From the NCBI RefSeq assembly GCF_017303155.1, contig NZ_JAEKJR010000002.1:1054001-1118000 (forward strand): a stretch of 64,000 nucleotides of DNA, read 5' to 3'. The number at the start of each line of letters is the position of its first letter. Position 1 is the first letter of the stretch. The notes under the pieces were generated by a model that was not told the DNA's origin, did not search any database, and saw only the letters and a program-made list of their open reading frames with translations. Below are positions 34,601 through 43,756 of the stretch, piece after piece. This DNA is from Microbulbifer salipaludis (GTDB lineage: Bacteria; Pseudomonadota; Gammaproteobacteria; Pseudomonadales; Cellvibrionaceae). The position numbers and the translations under genes are program-made.

Positions 34601-35539
34601 CTAAATTTGCTGTACGGAAAAGCCGGCTTGTTCCAGATACTCCGTGACAGACTTGGCGCCTACGAGGTGCCCGGCACCGACAACCACAAAAAGGGTGTTG
34701 TGACGCTCGCTGAATTCCTGGATTTTTTTCGCCATCTCACGGTTGCGTTGATAAAACAGCAGTTCAAAGAGAGGGGCGTACTCCGGGTTCTCTGCCAGTC
34801 CCTCGCGGATGACCAGGTCATAAATGTCACTTTGTTCGCCTTTTTTCCATGCCCGGGTCAGGCGTGGCACAAAACGATCCATGTCAGAGACCTGTTCGAG
34901 GGTCTGCTTCAGATACAGCTCCGGGTTTTCGAGGCTGTTTAGCATTTCGATTTGTTGCAGCACGCTTTCCAGCTCGAGGATCCTGGCGTTGTCGCGGTGG
35001 GCCTGGCTGAGAAAATGCCGGTCGATACCGGCCTTGGGATCCAGCCCGCGCGCCTGCATTTCGATCAGGCTGAGGGTAATCATGGCGATGGCGGGGCGCA
35101 TACGATTGAAATTCGCTTCGGGAATCCGCCGCTTCTTTAGCCACTGCTGAAGCTGGGCATACACCTCCGCTGAAATATGGTCTTTTAACTGCTCTCCCGG
35201 TGGGTAAAGGGATTCGAGCATGACTTTCTGTTGCAGCAGTGGATCGGACTCCATGGCGAGCACGTCGGCCTCCACCACCAGCACGTCGCTCTCCCGGTAG
35301 GCCTGTTCGATCGTCTCTCGCAGTGGATAAAAGCTCTCATCAGCCAGGTGGATAGAGCCGAGCAGGTACACCGTTTTCTTCTCTTTTGTCGCCTCCAGTA
35401 ATAAACCCCGGTCATTGGCCGCGAAGGCCGTATTCACCGCGAGCAGTAAAACTAGCCCGAAACAGGCAATACACCGGTGTGGCCAACCGCGTGTGACAGC
35501 GCGCGAGCCCTGTGCCGGGAGTGGGAGGGGGATGCGCAT
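34601..35539 (-). CDS. TraB/GumN family protein
   Basis: A 312-residue protein with an N-terminal signal/anchor (about 24-42). Two GxxH motifs of the TraB/GumN (Tiki-like) fold are present: GSIHLAD near the N-terminus and GAGHLVG near the C-terminus, with a conserved Glu-rich start VVEAD. Tiki relatives are metalloproteases, so an envelope protease is possible; no bacterial substrate is known. It is transcribed away from the glycosyltransferase at 35761. Confidence 0.85.
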   Translation of the reverse strand: MRIPLPLPAQGSRAVTRGWPHRCIACFGLVLLLAVNTAFAANDRGLLLEATKEKKTVYLLGSIHLADESFYPLRETIEQAYRESDVLVVEADVLAMESDPLLQQKVMLESLYPPGEQLKDHISAEVYAQLQQWLKKRRIPEANFNRMRPAIAMITLSLIEMQARGLDPKAGIDRHFLSQAHRDNARILELESVLQQIEMLNSLENPELYLKQTLEQVSDMDRFVPRLTRAWKKGEQSDIYDLVIREGLAENPEYAPLFELLFYQRNREMAKKIQEFSERHNTLFVVVGAGHLVGAKSVTEYLEQAGFSVQQI

Positions 35540-35760
35540 AGGGGCCTCGCAGTGTTCTTTGATGGGTTTGTCGGGTGCAATCTCGATGAGATCATGGCAA
35601 AAATTCTACAGGATTCCGCAGCAATTGTGATTTGCATCGCCATTGTGAAAATTGTGCGTTGTGGCGCAGAAATCACCTGTACAATCATGGCACTTCATCA
35701 ATGGATGTACCGCAAGCCACACCGGCGGTTGGGATAAAAACACCCCCGGGGTTGCGGCGA

Positions 35761-36987
35761 ATGAGCGAGGGCTTGTCAGATATGCGGATTGTTCAACTGG
35801 TGCCCACAATGGATGCGGGGGAACTCGCGCAGGAGGCGTTGGAGTTTGCGCAGGAGCTGTCCCGGCAGGGGCTGGACTCGGTGGTAATTTCTTCCGGCGG
35901 TCCGCAGGTTTCTCGTCTGACCTTGCACAAATGCCAGCATTTCGAATTGCCGCTGCATCCGTCAAAACTGTTCAATGGCGTTTTGCAGCGGAAACTGCGC
36001 CGGTTAGTCGAATCGCTGCGGCCCGATATTCTATTGTGCCGTGGCCCCCAGTGTGCCTGGCATGGTGTGCGGGTCTTGAAGCGGCTCAAGCCGCAACAGC
36101 GACCGCGCCTGGTGACCAGTGTGCACCAGTGGCCGGTTAATGGCTTGCTGCGTGGGCGGCGCGCCAATCCGGCGCTGCTGCAGGGTGAGCTGGTGCTGGC
36201 GGCGTCAGACTCTCTCGGGCAGCACGTTGTGCGTCGCTATGGTGTAAAAAGTGCCAAAGATGCCAAAGCTGCCAGAGCACAACAGCCCGCCACTCCCTCT
36301 GTCGCGGAGCCGGTGCGCACCCTGTACCGCGGGGTAAACACCCGCGAGCTGGATAAAAATGCACCGGTATCCGGACACTGGCACCACCGACTGTTGAATG
36401 ACTTTCCTCAATTGGAGGGACGCAACTGGCTGTTGCTGCCCGGAGCCATCGGCCCGGGAAGAGGGCAGGAGCAGTTCCTCGACGTGCTGGCGGCACTCAA
36501 GCCTGAGCGGCCGGATATTTTTGGCCTGATTGTGGGCGGCGTGGTGCCGGGGCAGGAGAAGTTTGCGCGCGCCCTGGAGCATCGTGCCGAGTCCATGGGG
36601 CTTGGGGAGCATGTAGTGTTTCTTGGAGAGCGCCGCGACATGCGTGAACTGTACGCCAGCGCGCGGATTACCTTCGATCTCGTGGGTGACCGCGGCAAGG
36701 TTGCGCCTTCCAGTGGTCGCACAGTGGCGGAGTCACTGGCCATGGGATGTCCGGCAATTGCGGCCGGTGGCACAGGTGCAGAGCTACTGCAGCGGTGTTT
36801 TCCCCAGGGGGTTGTGATGCCGCGGGAAGGGGAGAACGCGTTTGCCGGCGCAACGGTGGACCGTCTCGTTGAGGTCGCCAAAGCAGTACTCGAACGGCCG
36901 CGGCCCATCGAATTTGCGGGATTCAGTCTTGCGGAAACGACGTCTTGCGCGGTGCGCTGGTTCCACGAGCTTCAGGCGGGGCGTTAA
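35761..36987 (+). CDS. Glycosyltransferase family 4 protein
   Basis: About 408 residues from ATG 35761; starts at 35701 or 35632 would add an unusual N-terminus. The N-terminal Rossmann segment (MRIVQLVPTMDAGELAQEA) and C-terminal GT-B donor segment (PSSGRTVAESLAMGCPAIAAGGTGA) indicate a sugar transfer enzyme of the lipopolysaccharide-core type. Its stop overlaps that of a convergent PagL-like gene, and together they hint at lipid A/core modification. Confidence 0.83.
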   Translation: MSEGLSDMRIVQLVPTMDAGELAQEALEFAQELSRQGLDSVVISSGGPQVSRLTLHKCQHFELPLHPSKLFNGVLQRKLRRLVESLRPDILLCRGPQCAWHGVRVLKRLKPQQRPRLVTSVHQWPVNGLLRGRRANPALLQGELVLAASDSLGQHVVRRYGVKSAKDAKAARAQQPATPSVAEPVRTLYRGVNTRELDKNAPVSGHWHHRLLNDFPQLEGRNWLLLPGAIGPGRGQEQFLDVLAALKPERPDIFGLIVGGVVPGQEKFARALEHRAESMGLGEHVVFLGERRDMRELYASARITFDLVGDRGKVAPSSGRTVAESLAMGCPAIAAGGTGAELLQRCFPQGVVMPREGENAFAGATVDRLVEVAKAVLERPRPIEFAGFSLAETTSCAVRWFHELQAGR

Positions 36988-37580
36988 AAGCGGGTGTGCC
37001 AGTTTAACGAGGCAAAATCGAACCCCGGGTTGGGGGTGTTGGTATAGCCGTTGGAGAAGTGGCTGTAGCGCAGGGAAATCGTATGGCCACTTTGCAGGGT
37101 GTAGCCCCCGGCAAAGTGCAGGGAAAAATTCAGGTTGGTCGAAAGGTCGATAGCGCCGAAGCTGCGTTCGGTCAGGTAGGCGGCACCGACACCCACTTCG
37201 CCAAATAGCCCCTCGGCCTCCCGGCGGGGGTACCAGCGCAGTACGGGCTTCAACTCCCAGATATGCTGCTTCTGATCTTTTCCCCGATAATCGCGCCACA
37301 TGTAGCTGTAGCTGACCTGCGCCCACCACTGCAGATGGTGATTGCCCGGGTAATCGTAAAATTGATAGGACCAGTTGGCGCCGACCATATCGGAACCGGC
37401 GATGGATTTCTGCTGAATCAGTGCGCTGCCCAGCCCCTTGCCGCCGCTCAGGATCAGCTCATGGGCGCCTTCCTTCAGCCAGCCCTCCGCAATCGCGGTG
37501 GGTGCAGCAGCGGTGCCGATTGTGAAGCACAGGGGAAGCAGGCACTTGAGTCGTGCAGCGGTTACGCGGGGTAAAGGCAT
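36984..37580 (-). CDS. pagL: Lipid A 3-O-deacylase, PagL family
   Basis: A 198-residue outer-membrane protein with a signal peptide and an eight-strand barrel. The catalytic motif is present as RYSHFSNGYTNTPNPG, containing the His and Ser of the PagL dyad (HxSN) and the conserved Asn-Pro. It removes the 3-position acyl chain of lipid A at the outer membrane. The C-terminus ends in F, as outer-membrane barrels do. The stop codon shares bases with the convergent glycosyltransferase stop. Confidence 0.85.
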   Translation of the reverse strand: MPLPRVTAARLKCLLPLCFTIGTAAAPTAIAEGWLKEGAHELILSGGKGLGSALIQQKSIAGSDMVGANWSYQFYDYPGNHHLQWWAQVSYSYMWRDYRGKDQKQHIWELKPVLRWYPRREAEGLFGEVGVGAAYLTERSFGAIDLSTNLNFSLHFAGGYTLQSGHTISLRYSHFSNGYTNTPNPGFDFASLNWHTRF

Positions 37581-37705
37581 AATGCAGTCGCCAGTTATCG
37601 CTATTAGAGGCTGGTCAATGCAAGATTAGTCGGATTTGTGGCGAAGGCAAGCCGGGCAGCGATGTGCCCGGCTGGCGCAGGTGGTGCCCTGTCAGGGCAG
37701 GTGGT

Positions 37706-38953
37706 TCATCGCCATTGGCGTTTCAGCTGCCTGAGGGCGTCGGAGTGCAGCTGCCGCGCGCGTTCCTGGCTGAGTCCCAGTTGCTCGCCGATAACCCGAA
37801 ACGAGCAGTCGCGGTCCGAGATCAGCCCGTAACGCAGGCTCAGCACCGTGCGTTGCCGTGGCGGCAGCCTGGCCACGGCATCCCTGAGCCGTTGTGCCAG
37901 CTCCTGATTCGATACCAGCTCGTCGGTATTGAACAGCTCGTTGGCCGGCGCGTAGTCGAGCCGTGTGCTGTTCTGGTCGTCGGAGATGGGATCGTCCAGC
38001 GAGCCGGTTGGGCCGGGTAGCTTCAGCAGGCTTTGAACCCGCTCCAGATCGAGTCCGGTCTGCTTGGCAATATTGTCATCGGACGCTGGCAGCCCTTCCG
38101 CCCGCACCTGGTTGATGGCGCGGTATATATTCCTCAGGTCGTCCTGCACATTGGCCGGTTGGCGAACCATGTCGTCGTTGCGGCGCAGCGTGAGCTGGAT
38201 CTCCTGTTGAATCCACCAGTAGGCGTAGGTGGAAAAGCGGTAGCCCATCTGCGGTTTGAAGCGCTCGATGGCCTTCATCAGGCCCACGTTGCCTTCCTGA
38301 ATCAAATCGATAAATGGCACCGATGGGTTTCGGAAGCGCTTGGCGATCGCGATAACCAAACGCAGATTGCACTGAATCAGCTTCTTGCGCTGTGCCTTGA
38401 AGCGCTTCATCAGGTTTTGCAGGGAGCTGCGGTCGCGCTGAGAGATCTTGCCGGTTTCCAGTAGTTCGTTTGCCTTGGCAATGATCAGCCCGTGGTCGTA
38501 GGCCCCGGTGCTGCCGCGCTGCTCCACACCTTCACTGCGCAGATCCACCAGGGTGATTCCGCGCTTTTGCAGCAGGGCAATAATCTTGTCCTCCAGTTCT
38601 CGCAGGAGGCAAGTGGTGGTGTGCTCATCTTCCGGGGTGAGGAGGTCGAGTCGGTACAGATGCTTGAGGTAATTCTGCATCGGCGTGCTGACATTTTCCG
38701 CCAGTGAGTCACTGGACGAAGCCTCCTCTTCAGGTACCTCCGTGCGAGCCTGTATGGGTTGCTCGGGGTCTTCCTGTGAGAAGTTTTCCCCGGTCAGATT
38801 GTTGCTATTTTCCTTCAGCCATTCGTCATCCCTGGAGTTGATATTTACTCGGGACAAAGTCTGAACCTTATGCTTGTGGCAGTGCGGTGTCGTCGCTCGA
38901 CCGCCTGCCTGCCGTTGAATCACCGGCGTTGTCCTTTCGCAGGATCGAGGCAT
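37706..38953 (-). CDS. Divergent sigma-70 family RNA polymerase sigma factor
   Basis: A protein of about 415 residues. Region 1.2 (TPMQNYLKHLYRLDLLTPEDE) and regions 2.1-2.4 (NLRLVIAIAKRF, IDLIQEGNVGLMKAIERFKP, YRFSTYAYWWIQQEI) are followed by region 3 and region 4.2 (GLSQERARQLHSDALRQLKR). A roughly 70-residue segment (ALLQKRGITLVDL to KRFKAQRKKL) separates regions 1.2 and 2.1, where other group 2 factors have only about 20 residues. It is neither RpoD nor a standard RpoS. Start at ATG 38953 is uncertain; an acidic tail of about 90 residues precedes region 1.2. Confidence 0.82.
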   Translation of the reverse strand: MPRSCERTTPVIQRQAGGRATTPHCHKHKVQTLSRVNINSRDDEWLKENSNNLTGENFSQEDPEQPIQARTEVPEEEASSSDSLAENVSTPMQNYLKHLYRLDLLTPEDEHTTTCLLRELEDKIIALLQKRGITLVDLRSEGVEQRGSTGAYDHGLIIAKANELLETGKISQRDRSSLQNLMKRFKAQRKKLIQCNLRLVIAIAKRFRNPSVPFIDLIQEGNVGLMKAIERFKPQMGYRFSTYAYWWIQQEIQLTLRRNDDMVRQPANVQDDLRNIYRAINQVRAEGLPASDDNIAKQTGLDLERVQSLLKLPGPTGSLDDPISDDQNSTRLDYAPANELFNTDELVSNQELAQRLRDAVARLPPRQRTVLSLRYGLISDRDCSFRVIGEQLGLSQERARQLHSDALRQLKRQWR

Positions 38954-39196
38954 GGCGTGCAAATTGCCATGTGAACAAGTTGACTATAGATGATGGTTGA
39001 ACAGCGCGCCCGCAAAAGACCGACTCACGGGTTTTTTGTCGTCTACGGGCGTAGAAGAGCGAAAAACAAGGGCAATTTTAGGTTGAAATGGCGCTAGAAG
39101 GATCCGTGTCAGAGGCTGCGGTTATAACCGGAGAGGGATGGTTATAACCGGCCTGGATCTGGTGGTAGTGGATGGGGGCAACGATAGGATCGTGGT

Positions 39197-39673
39197 TTAT
39201 TTCACCCGTTTCACACGCAGCGAGCGCCCACCGGTGGTTTTGCGCATAAAAAATGAACCCAGCGCGCCGCGCTCCAGGGTGATCTGCTCACCGCCACGCC
39301 AGATGCTGCGGGAGCTATCGGTCTGGCGCCACACCTGGCCGTTGTCCAGGGTAAAGATGAATTTACCATGGGCGCCTTCCTGGACGGTGGTAATGGTGGC
39401 GGTAATCGACTCCGGTGCGTTTTCGATGACCTGCTTTTGTTCCTGGCCGAACTGCTGCTCCGCATGTTGCTTTAAACTGCCCGAGAGCTTGTCGTAACAG
39501 GCGAGACGTTTGTTATCGTCGCTGAACTGGCTGCACTGCTGCAACTGTTCCGCGAGGGTTGTGGCCGAGGTTGGCAGCGCCAGGGCAGCGAGCAGGGCAA
39601 GCGATGCCGCGCGTGCGATACGCAGGCCTGTCCGAGACCGTAAGGGCGAAGCTGGGAGGGTGGTTTTTCTCAT
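39197..39673 (-). CDS. Small exported protein with Cys pair (VasI-like N-terminal motif)
   Basis: A 158-residue protein from ATG 39673 with a signal peptide (about 15-38). The mature N-terminus has CSQFSDDNKRLACYDKLSG, a motif common in small periplasmic gammaproteobacterial proteins including the VasI family. The C-terminal half contains a DNGQVWRQTD segment and a short beta fold ending in basic residues. The function is not known; no secretion-system genes are nearby. Confidence 0.72.
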   Translation of the reverse strand: MRKTTLPASPLRSRTGLRIARAASLALLAALALPTSATTLAEQLQQCSQFSDDNKRLACYDKLSGSLKQHAEQQFGQEQKQVIENAPESITATITTVQEGAHGKFIFTLDNGQVWRQTDSSRSIWRGGEQITLERGALGSFFMRKTTGGRSLRVKRVK

Positions 39674-39851
39674 AATGTCAGTTCCGGTCGGTGAGTCCTC
39701 AAATTTTGCCCCACAAGCAAGCGTCACACAATTCAAATTGAGTTACTGGTCACATTCCCCGTGCGTGCAGCGTGGAAGAATGTCCGTGCTAGTGCATTGC
39801 AGAATAATCATCAAACATAACGATAAAACAACACACTGTCAGGGGTTGGAA

Positions 39852-40190
39852 ATGAAGAAACTTGTAATTCCCGCCATTGCCATCGCTGCGATTGGCGGCT
39901 ACCTGTACTACACCAATCTGGATAACGCCGCACCCGAGGCGGTGACAGCAGAGGAGTCTATTGCGGAAGCGGTGGAGTCTGCTGTAGCCGAGGCAAAGGA
40001 AACTGGTGCTAAGGTGGCGGACTCCACGGAGGCCATGATGGCGTCTGTGGAAGGCGATGTATTCGCGGATGTGCCGGAAGCCATGGGCGACGCAATGGAC
40101 GAAACGACCGAAGCCGCTGAGGCCTCTGTCGACGATGTGGAAGATGCGGTGGACGAGGCGGTGGACGAAATCGACCACGCCGATGAGTAA
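39852..40190 (+). CDS. Small acidic Ala/Glu-rich membrane-anchored protein
   Basis: A 112-residue protein starting with a hydrophobic segment (MKKLVIPAIAIAAIGGYLYY) followed by about 85 residues dominated by Ala, Glu, Asp and Val with helical heptad character (AEAKETGAKVADSTEAMMAS). It is probably an inner-membrane protein with a periplasmic coiled, strongly acidic tail. No family is recognised. The frame is open upstream to 39510, but only 39852 has a plausible start context (GGGGTTGGAA). Confidence 0.55.
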   Translation: MKKLVIPAIAIAAIGGYLYYTNLDNAAPEAVTAEESIAEAVESAVAEAKETGAKVADSTEAMMASVEGDVFADVPEAMGDAMDETTEAAEASVDDVEDAVDEAVDEIDHADE

Positions 40191-40275
40191 ATGCTGATCG
40201 CTCTATGTCCGCGGGCCGCGCATGGACTTTGACGCGAATCAGTCAGCGCGTGGCCCAGACCATCTGTAACGCGTC

Positions 40276-40307
40276 AAAAAATACCCGGAGAACCCGGGTA
40301 TTTTTTT
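40276..40307. terminator. Bidirectional terminator
   Basis: ATACCCGG (40281-40288) pairs with CCGGGTAT (40294-40301) with A and T runs on either side. It serves the small acidic gene and the opposing murQ gene. Confidence 0.85.
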
Positions 40308-40334
40308 GCCGCCTTATCCGCTTTTTTATCCGCG

Positions 40335-41258
40335 TTATCCCCGGCCCAAGTTCTGCAGGGCACGCCGTAGAAAACCGTCGGCCTTGTCCAGCTCCGCTTC
40401 TGCCTCGGCTTGTTCCAGCCCACTCAGGATCATCATGATGGCAAGTTTGGCATTGTGATCGCAACGCGCCAGGACCTGGTCGGCCTCTTCGTAGTTCACC
40501 CCGGTTGCCTCCATCACTATCCGGCGGGTTCGATCGACCAGCTTCTGGTTTGTTGCTTTTACATCGACCATCAGGTTGTAAAAGCTTTTGCCGGTGCGAA
40601 TCATGCTGGCGGTAGTGATCATATTCAGCACCAGCTTTTGTGCGGTGCCCGCCTTCATGCGCGTTGAGCCAGTGAGTACCTCGGGGCCGACCTCGGGGAG
40701 TATCGCAATATCCGCGTCTTCTGCGATGGTCGCCGATTTATTGCAGGCCAGCGCCACCGTTGTACAGCCCAGGCTGCGGGCGTAGCGCAGGCCGCCGGTG
40801 ACGTAAGGCGTGCGGCCGCTGGCGGCGATGCCGACGACCACGTCATGGGGCTGTAATGCAATTTCCCGCAAGTCTGCTTCCCCCAGCTGCGGATCATCTT
40901 CCGCGCCTTCCTGTGCTCGGTGCACAGCGGCTTCGCCACCGGCGATCAGTGGAATCACCATGCCTTCGGGCACGCCGTAGGTGGGCGGGCATTCCACGGC
41001 GTCCAGCAAGCCGATACGGCCGCTGGTACCGGCGCCCATGTAGATCAGGCGCCCGCCGGATTTGAACGCGGCGACAACGGCATCCACGGCGCGGGCGATC
41101 TCAGGCAGAACCTGACGCACCACCGCGGGTACCCCGCTGTCCGCGTCGTTGATCTTTTCCAGTATGCCAAGGGTGGGGAGCAGGTCGATATCCTGCGTAT
41201 CCGGATTGCGGGATTCGCTGGCCAGGGCACCGAGTTCGTTGGTGAGTGACGTTTTCAT
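40335..41258 (-). CDS. murQ: N-acetylmuramic acid 6-phosphate etherase
   Basis: 307 residues from ATG 41258, which follows GAGGGGG. The SIS-domain motifs [24 protein letters not shown] and [12 protein letters not shown] are those of MurQ, which removes the lactyl ether of MurNAc-6-phosphate to give GlcNAc-6-phosphate in peptidoglycan recycling. The C-terminal part matches the family. It lies near a MupP-like phosphatase, giving two possible fates for the same sugar phosphate. Confidence 0.9.
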   Translation of the reverse strand: MKTSLTNELGALASESRNPDTQDIDLLPTLGILEKINDADSGVPAVVRQVLPEIARAVDAVVAAFKSGGRLIYMGAGTSGRIGLLDAVECPPTYGVPEGMVIPLIAGGEAAVHRAQEGAEDDPQLGEADLREIALQPHDVVVGIAASGRTPYVTGGLRYARSLGCTTVALACNKSATIAEDADIAILPEVGPEVLTGSTRMKAGTAQKLVLNMITTASMIRTGKSFYNLMVDVKATNQKLVDRTRRIVMEATGVNYEEADQVLARCDHNAKLAIMMILSGLEQAEAEAELDKADGFLRRALQNLGRG

Positions 41259-41409
41259 ATCCCCCTCGCCAGTCGGTCGTGCTGTGAAAGCCGCTGTGAT
41301 GTCCAGGGCGCGGCAGTGTGGCGCAGCGTAGCTTGATACAGCGTGACGCATAGCCGGCCTCGGAAAGTGTAATCAGGGGGGCGGTATACCACCACCTGGC
41401 TCCCCAGCG

Positions 41410-41443
41410 GGGGCAGGCGGCGGTCAGGGGCAGGCGGCGGTCA
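41410..41443 (+). repeat. 17-bp tandem duplication, two copies
   Basis: GGGGCAGGCGGCGGTCA is repeated exactly at 41410-41426 and 41427-41443, 3' of the yciK gene. It is GC-rich and probably slippage-prone; no function is apparent. Confidence 0.7.
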
Positions 41444-41484
41444 GGGGGAGGTGGGGTAGAGCGGGGCCGCGACGGAGTGCGCGC

Positions 41485-42240
41485 TCAGCCCTGCGCGTTG
41501 AACTGCTTGCCGTTCACACCGATGCTGTCGTCGCCCATCAGGTACAGGTAGGTGGGCATGATGTCTTCTGGCGCAGCGACGGTCTGCGGGTCTTCCGCCG
41601 GGTAGGCGGCCGCGCGCATATTGGTGCGTGTGGCGCCCGGATTGATGCTGTTGGCGCGGATATTGGAAACGCCTTCTACCTCGTCGGCGAGTACCTGCAT
41701 CATGCCTTCGGTGGCAAACTTGGAGACCGAGTAGGCGCCCCAGTAGGCGCGCCCTTTGAGGCCCACGCCGGAGCCGGTAAAAATCACCGATGCTGCCTTG
41801 GATTGCTCCAGCAGTGGCATCATCGCCTTGGTCAGGCCGAAGGCGGCGTTGACGTTGATCTGCATTACCTGCTGCCAGGTGGCGTAATGGTAATTTGCAA
41901 TGGGAGTGCGCTGGCCCAGCACACCTGCATTGTGCAGCAGGCCGTCGAGGCGACCGAATTCCTGATCGACCCCTTGCGCCAGGTATTCCAGCTCTTCCCA
42001 TTTCACGCTGGTCAGGTCTACCGGCAGGATTGCTGGCTTGGCACCGCCGGCGGATTCAATTTCGTCGTAGACCGCTTCCAGTTTGGGTACGGTGCGCCCC
42101 AGCAAGATGACCGTGGCACCGTGGGCTGCGTAGGTTTTGGCGGCGACCCGGCCAATACCGTCGCCGGCGCCGGTGACGAGAATGATTTTATCGTTGAGTA
42201 GGTCCGCCGGTGCGGCGTAGTCGGTGATGGTTTCAGACAT
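41485..42240 (-). CDS. yciK: YciK family short-chain dehydrogenase
   Basis: A 251-residue SDR. TGAGDGIGR is the cofactor-binding glycine motif, NAG occurs in LLHNAGVLG, and the catalytic YxxxK is in YWGAYSVSK. It follows the ubiG-mupP order used in Pseudomonas, where the SDR yciK is the last gene. The substrate of YciK proteins is not known. Confidence 0.88.
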   Translation of the reverse strand: MSETITDYAAPADLLNDKIILVTGAGDGIGRVAAKTYAAHGATVILLGRTVPKLEAVYDEIESAGGAKPAILPVDLTSVKWEELEYLAQGVDQEFGRLDGLLHNAGVLGQRTPIANYHYATWQQVMQINVNAAFGLTKAMMPLLEQSKAASVIFTGSGVGLKGRAYWGAYSVSKFATEGMMQVLADEVEGVSNIRANSINPGATRTNMRAAAYPAEDPQTVAAPEDIMPTYLYLMGDDSIGVNGKQFNAQG

Positions 42241-42266
42241 CAGTAGTCGAGCTCGTTTCAGTGGTC

Positions 42267-42294
42267 GTGGTTGCGGGTGTGGTTGCGGGTGTGG
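42267..42294 (+). repeat. 12-bp tandem repeat, two copies plus a partial
   Basis: GTGGTTGCGGGT at 42267-42278 and 42279-42290 with the start of a third copy. It lies upstream of yciK, between yciK and mupP. Confidence 0.6.
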
Positions 42295-42310
42295 ATCAGC
42301 CGGGAGCTGC

Positions 42311-42979
42311 CTACGTATTTTTCAGGTATTGCTGCTGCAGCAGCGGCCAGATTTCGCTGGCGTCATGAATGAGGTGGTCGGCATTCCAGTTGGCCGGGTC
42401 GTCATCACTGTCGATGTAGCCATAGCTACAGGCGATGGTGGGCATGCCGGCCGCGCGCCCGGCCATGATATCGCGCTCATGATCACCCACGTATACGGCT
42501 TCGCCGGGGGCGCAACCGATGCGGCTGCAGGCGAGCAAAATGGGCTCGGGGTCGGGTTTGCGATGGGTGACATCATCGGGGCAGATGACGGCGCCGGGTG
42601 TCGGCAGGTGCGCAAACGCCTGCAACAGTGGAATGGTGTAGGCCGATGGCTTGTTGGTGACCACACCCCAGGCAATGCTGTGCTCCGCCAGTTGATTCAA
42701 AAGCGTCTCGATCCCGGGGAAGGGCACGGTGTGTTTGGCCAGGTGCATCAGGTACAGATCGAGCAGGCGCTGACGCAATTCGTCGAACCCGGCCTCGCCT
42801 TCGTCGACGCCAAAGCCGAGGCGGACCATGGCGCGAGCGCCATTGGAGACCACCTCGCGAATGGTGGCATCGGCCAGGGGGGTCAGTTTTTCTTGCTGGC
42901 GCAGCTGATTGAGCACCACCACGAAGTCCGGGGCGGTGTCGAACAGAGTGCCGTCGAGGTCGAAGAGTACAGCTTTCAT
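42311..42979 (-). CDS. mupP: HAD phosphatase, MupP/Gph type
   Basis: A 222-residue HAD-superfamily protein with DLDGTLFDTAPD (motif I), a small cap, VVTNKPSAY and HRKPDPEP plus GDHERD (motif IV). In Pseudomonas the gene in this position (between ubiG and yciK) encodes MupP, which dephosphorylates MurNAc-6-phosphate; phosphoglycolate phosphatase is the alternative. The name rests on gene order. Confidence 0.8.
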   Translation of the reverse strand: MKAVLFDLDGTLFDTAPDFVVVLNQLRQQEKLTPLADATIREVVSNGARAMVRLGFGVDEGEAGFDELRQRLLDLYLMHLAKHTVPFPGIETLLNQLAEHSIAWGVVTNKPSAYTIPLLQAFAHLPTPGAVICPDDVTHRKPDPEPILLACSRIGCAPGEAVYVGDHERDIMAGRAAGMPTIACSYGYIDSDDDPANWNADHLIHDASEIWPLLQQQYLKNT

Positions 42980-42997
42980 CAATAGGAACTTCTGGCG

Positions 42998-43702
42998 TTA
43001 TTCTGCAGGTCGAGTGGTGTGCATCAGGTAATTGACGTCGACGTCCCTCGGGTTGAGTTTGTACTGCTTGGTGAGGGGATTGTAGGTCATACCGGTGATG
43101 TCGCGGGTGCGCAGGTCGGCCTGGCGCACCCAGCCGCCAAGCTCCGACGGGCGAATGAATTTTCCGTATTCGTGGGTGCCCTTGGGCAGCAGGCGCAGCA
43201 CGTATTCGGCCCCAACCACGGCAAACAGCCAGCCTTTGGGCGTGCGGTTGATGGTGGAGAAGAACACGTGGCCACCGGGTTTGACCAGTTTGGCGCAGGC
43301 GCGGATGACAGAGGCCGGGTCGGGTACGTGTTCGAGCATCTCCAGGCAGGTGATGATGTCGAAGCTGGCGGGTTGTTTTTCCGCCAGCTCCTCGACCGGA
43401 ACGCGCAGGTAGTCGATCTGCACGCCGCTTTCCAGCGCATGCAGCTTGGCGACATTCAACGGCGCTTCACCCAGGTCGATGCCGGTCACGTGGGCACCGC
43501 GTTGCGCCATGGCTTCCGCCAGAATACCGCCGCCGCAGCCCACGTCCAGCAGGGTTTTGCCGGCTACGGGGGCGCGCTGGTCAATATAGTTGGCGCGTAG
43601 GGGGTTGATCTCGTGCAGGGGTTTGAATTCACCCTGCTGGTCCCACCAGCGGCTGGCCAGTTGTTCAAATTTGGCGATTTCCGCCGGATCTACGTTGGTC
43701 AT
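42998..43702 (-). CDS. ubiG: Ubiquinone biosynthesis O-methyltransferase
   Basis: 234 residues from ATG 43702 ([20 protein letters not shown]). Motif I is [16 protein letters not shown]. It carries out the two O-methylations of ubiquinone synthesis. The frame runs upstream to 43795 through the palindromic element, but that extension is not part of the family, so 43702 is used. Confidence 0.92.
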   Translation of the reverse strand: MTNVDPAEIAKFEQLASRWWDQQGEFKPLHEINPLRANYIDQRAPVAGKTLLDVGCGGGILAEAMAQRGAHVTGIDLGEAPLNVAKLHALESGVQIDYLRVPVEELAEKQPASFDIITCLEMLEHVPDPASVIRACAKLVKPGGHVFFSTINRTPKGWLFAVVGAEYVLRLLPKGTHEYGKFIRPSELGGWVRQADLRTRDITGMTYNPLTKQYKLNPRDVDVNYLMHTTRPAE

Positions 43703-43756
43703 TTGGGCCTTGTCATGGTTGTGGGGTCCGTTTTGCCCACCTGCACTGGCGCCGTC

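Noticed and set aside
41401..41450. CRISPR-like repeat
   Set aside because: Only two copies of a 17-bp unit without spacers; a simple tandem duplication.
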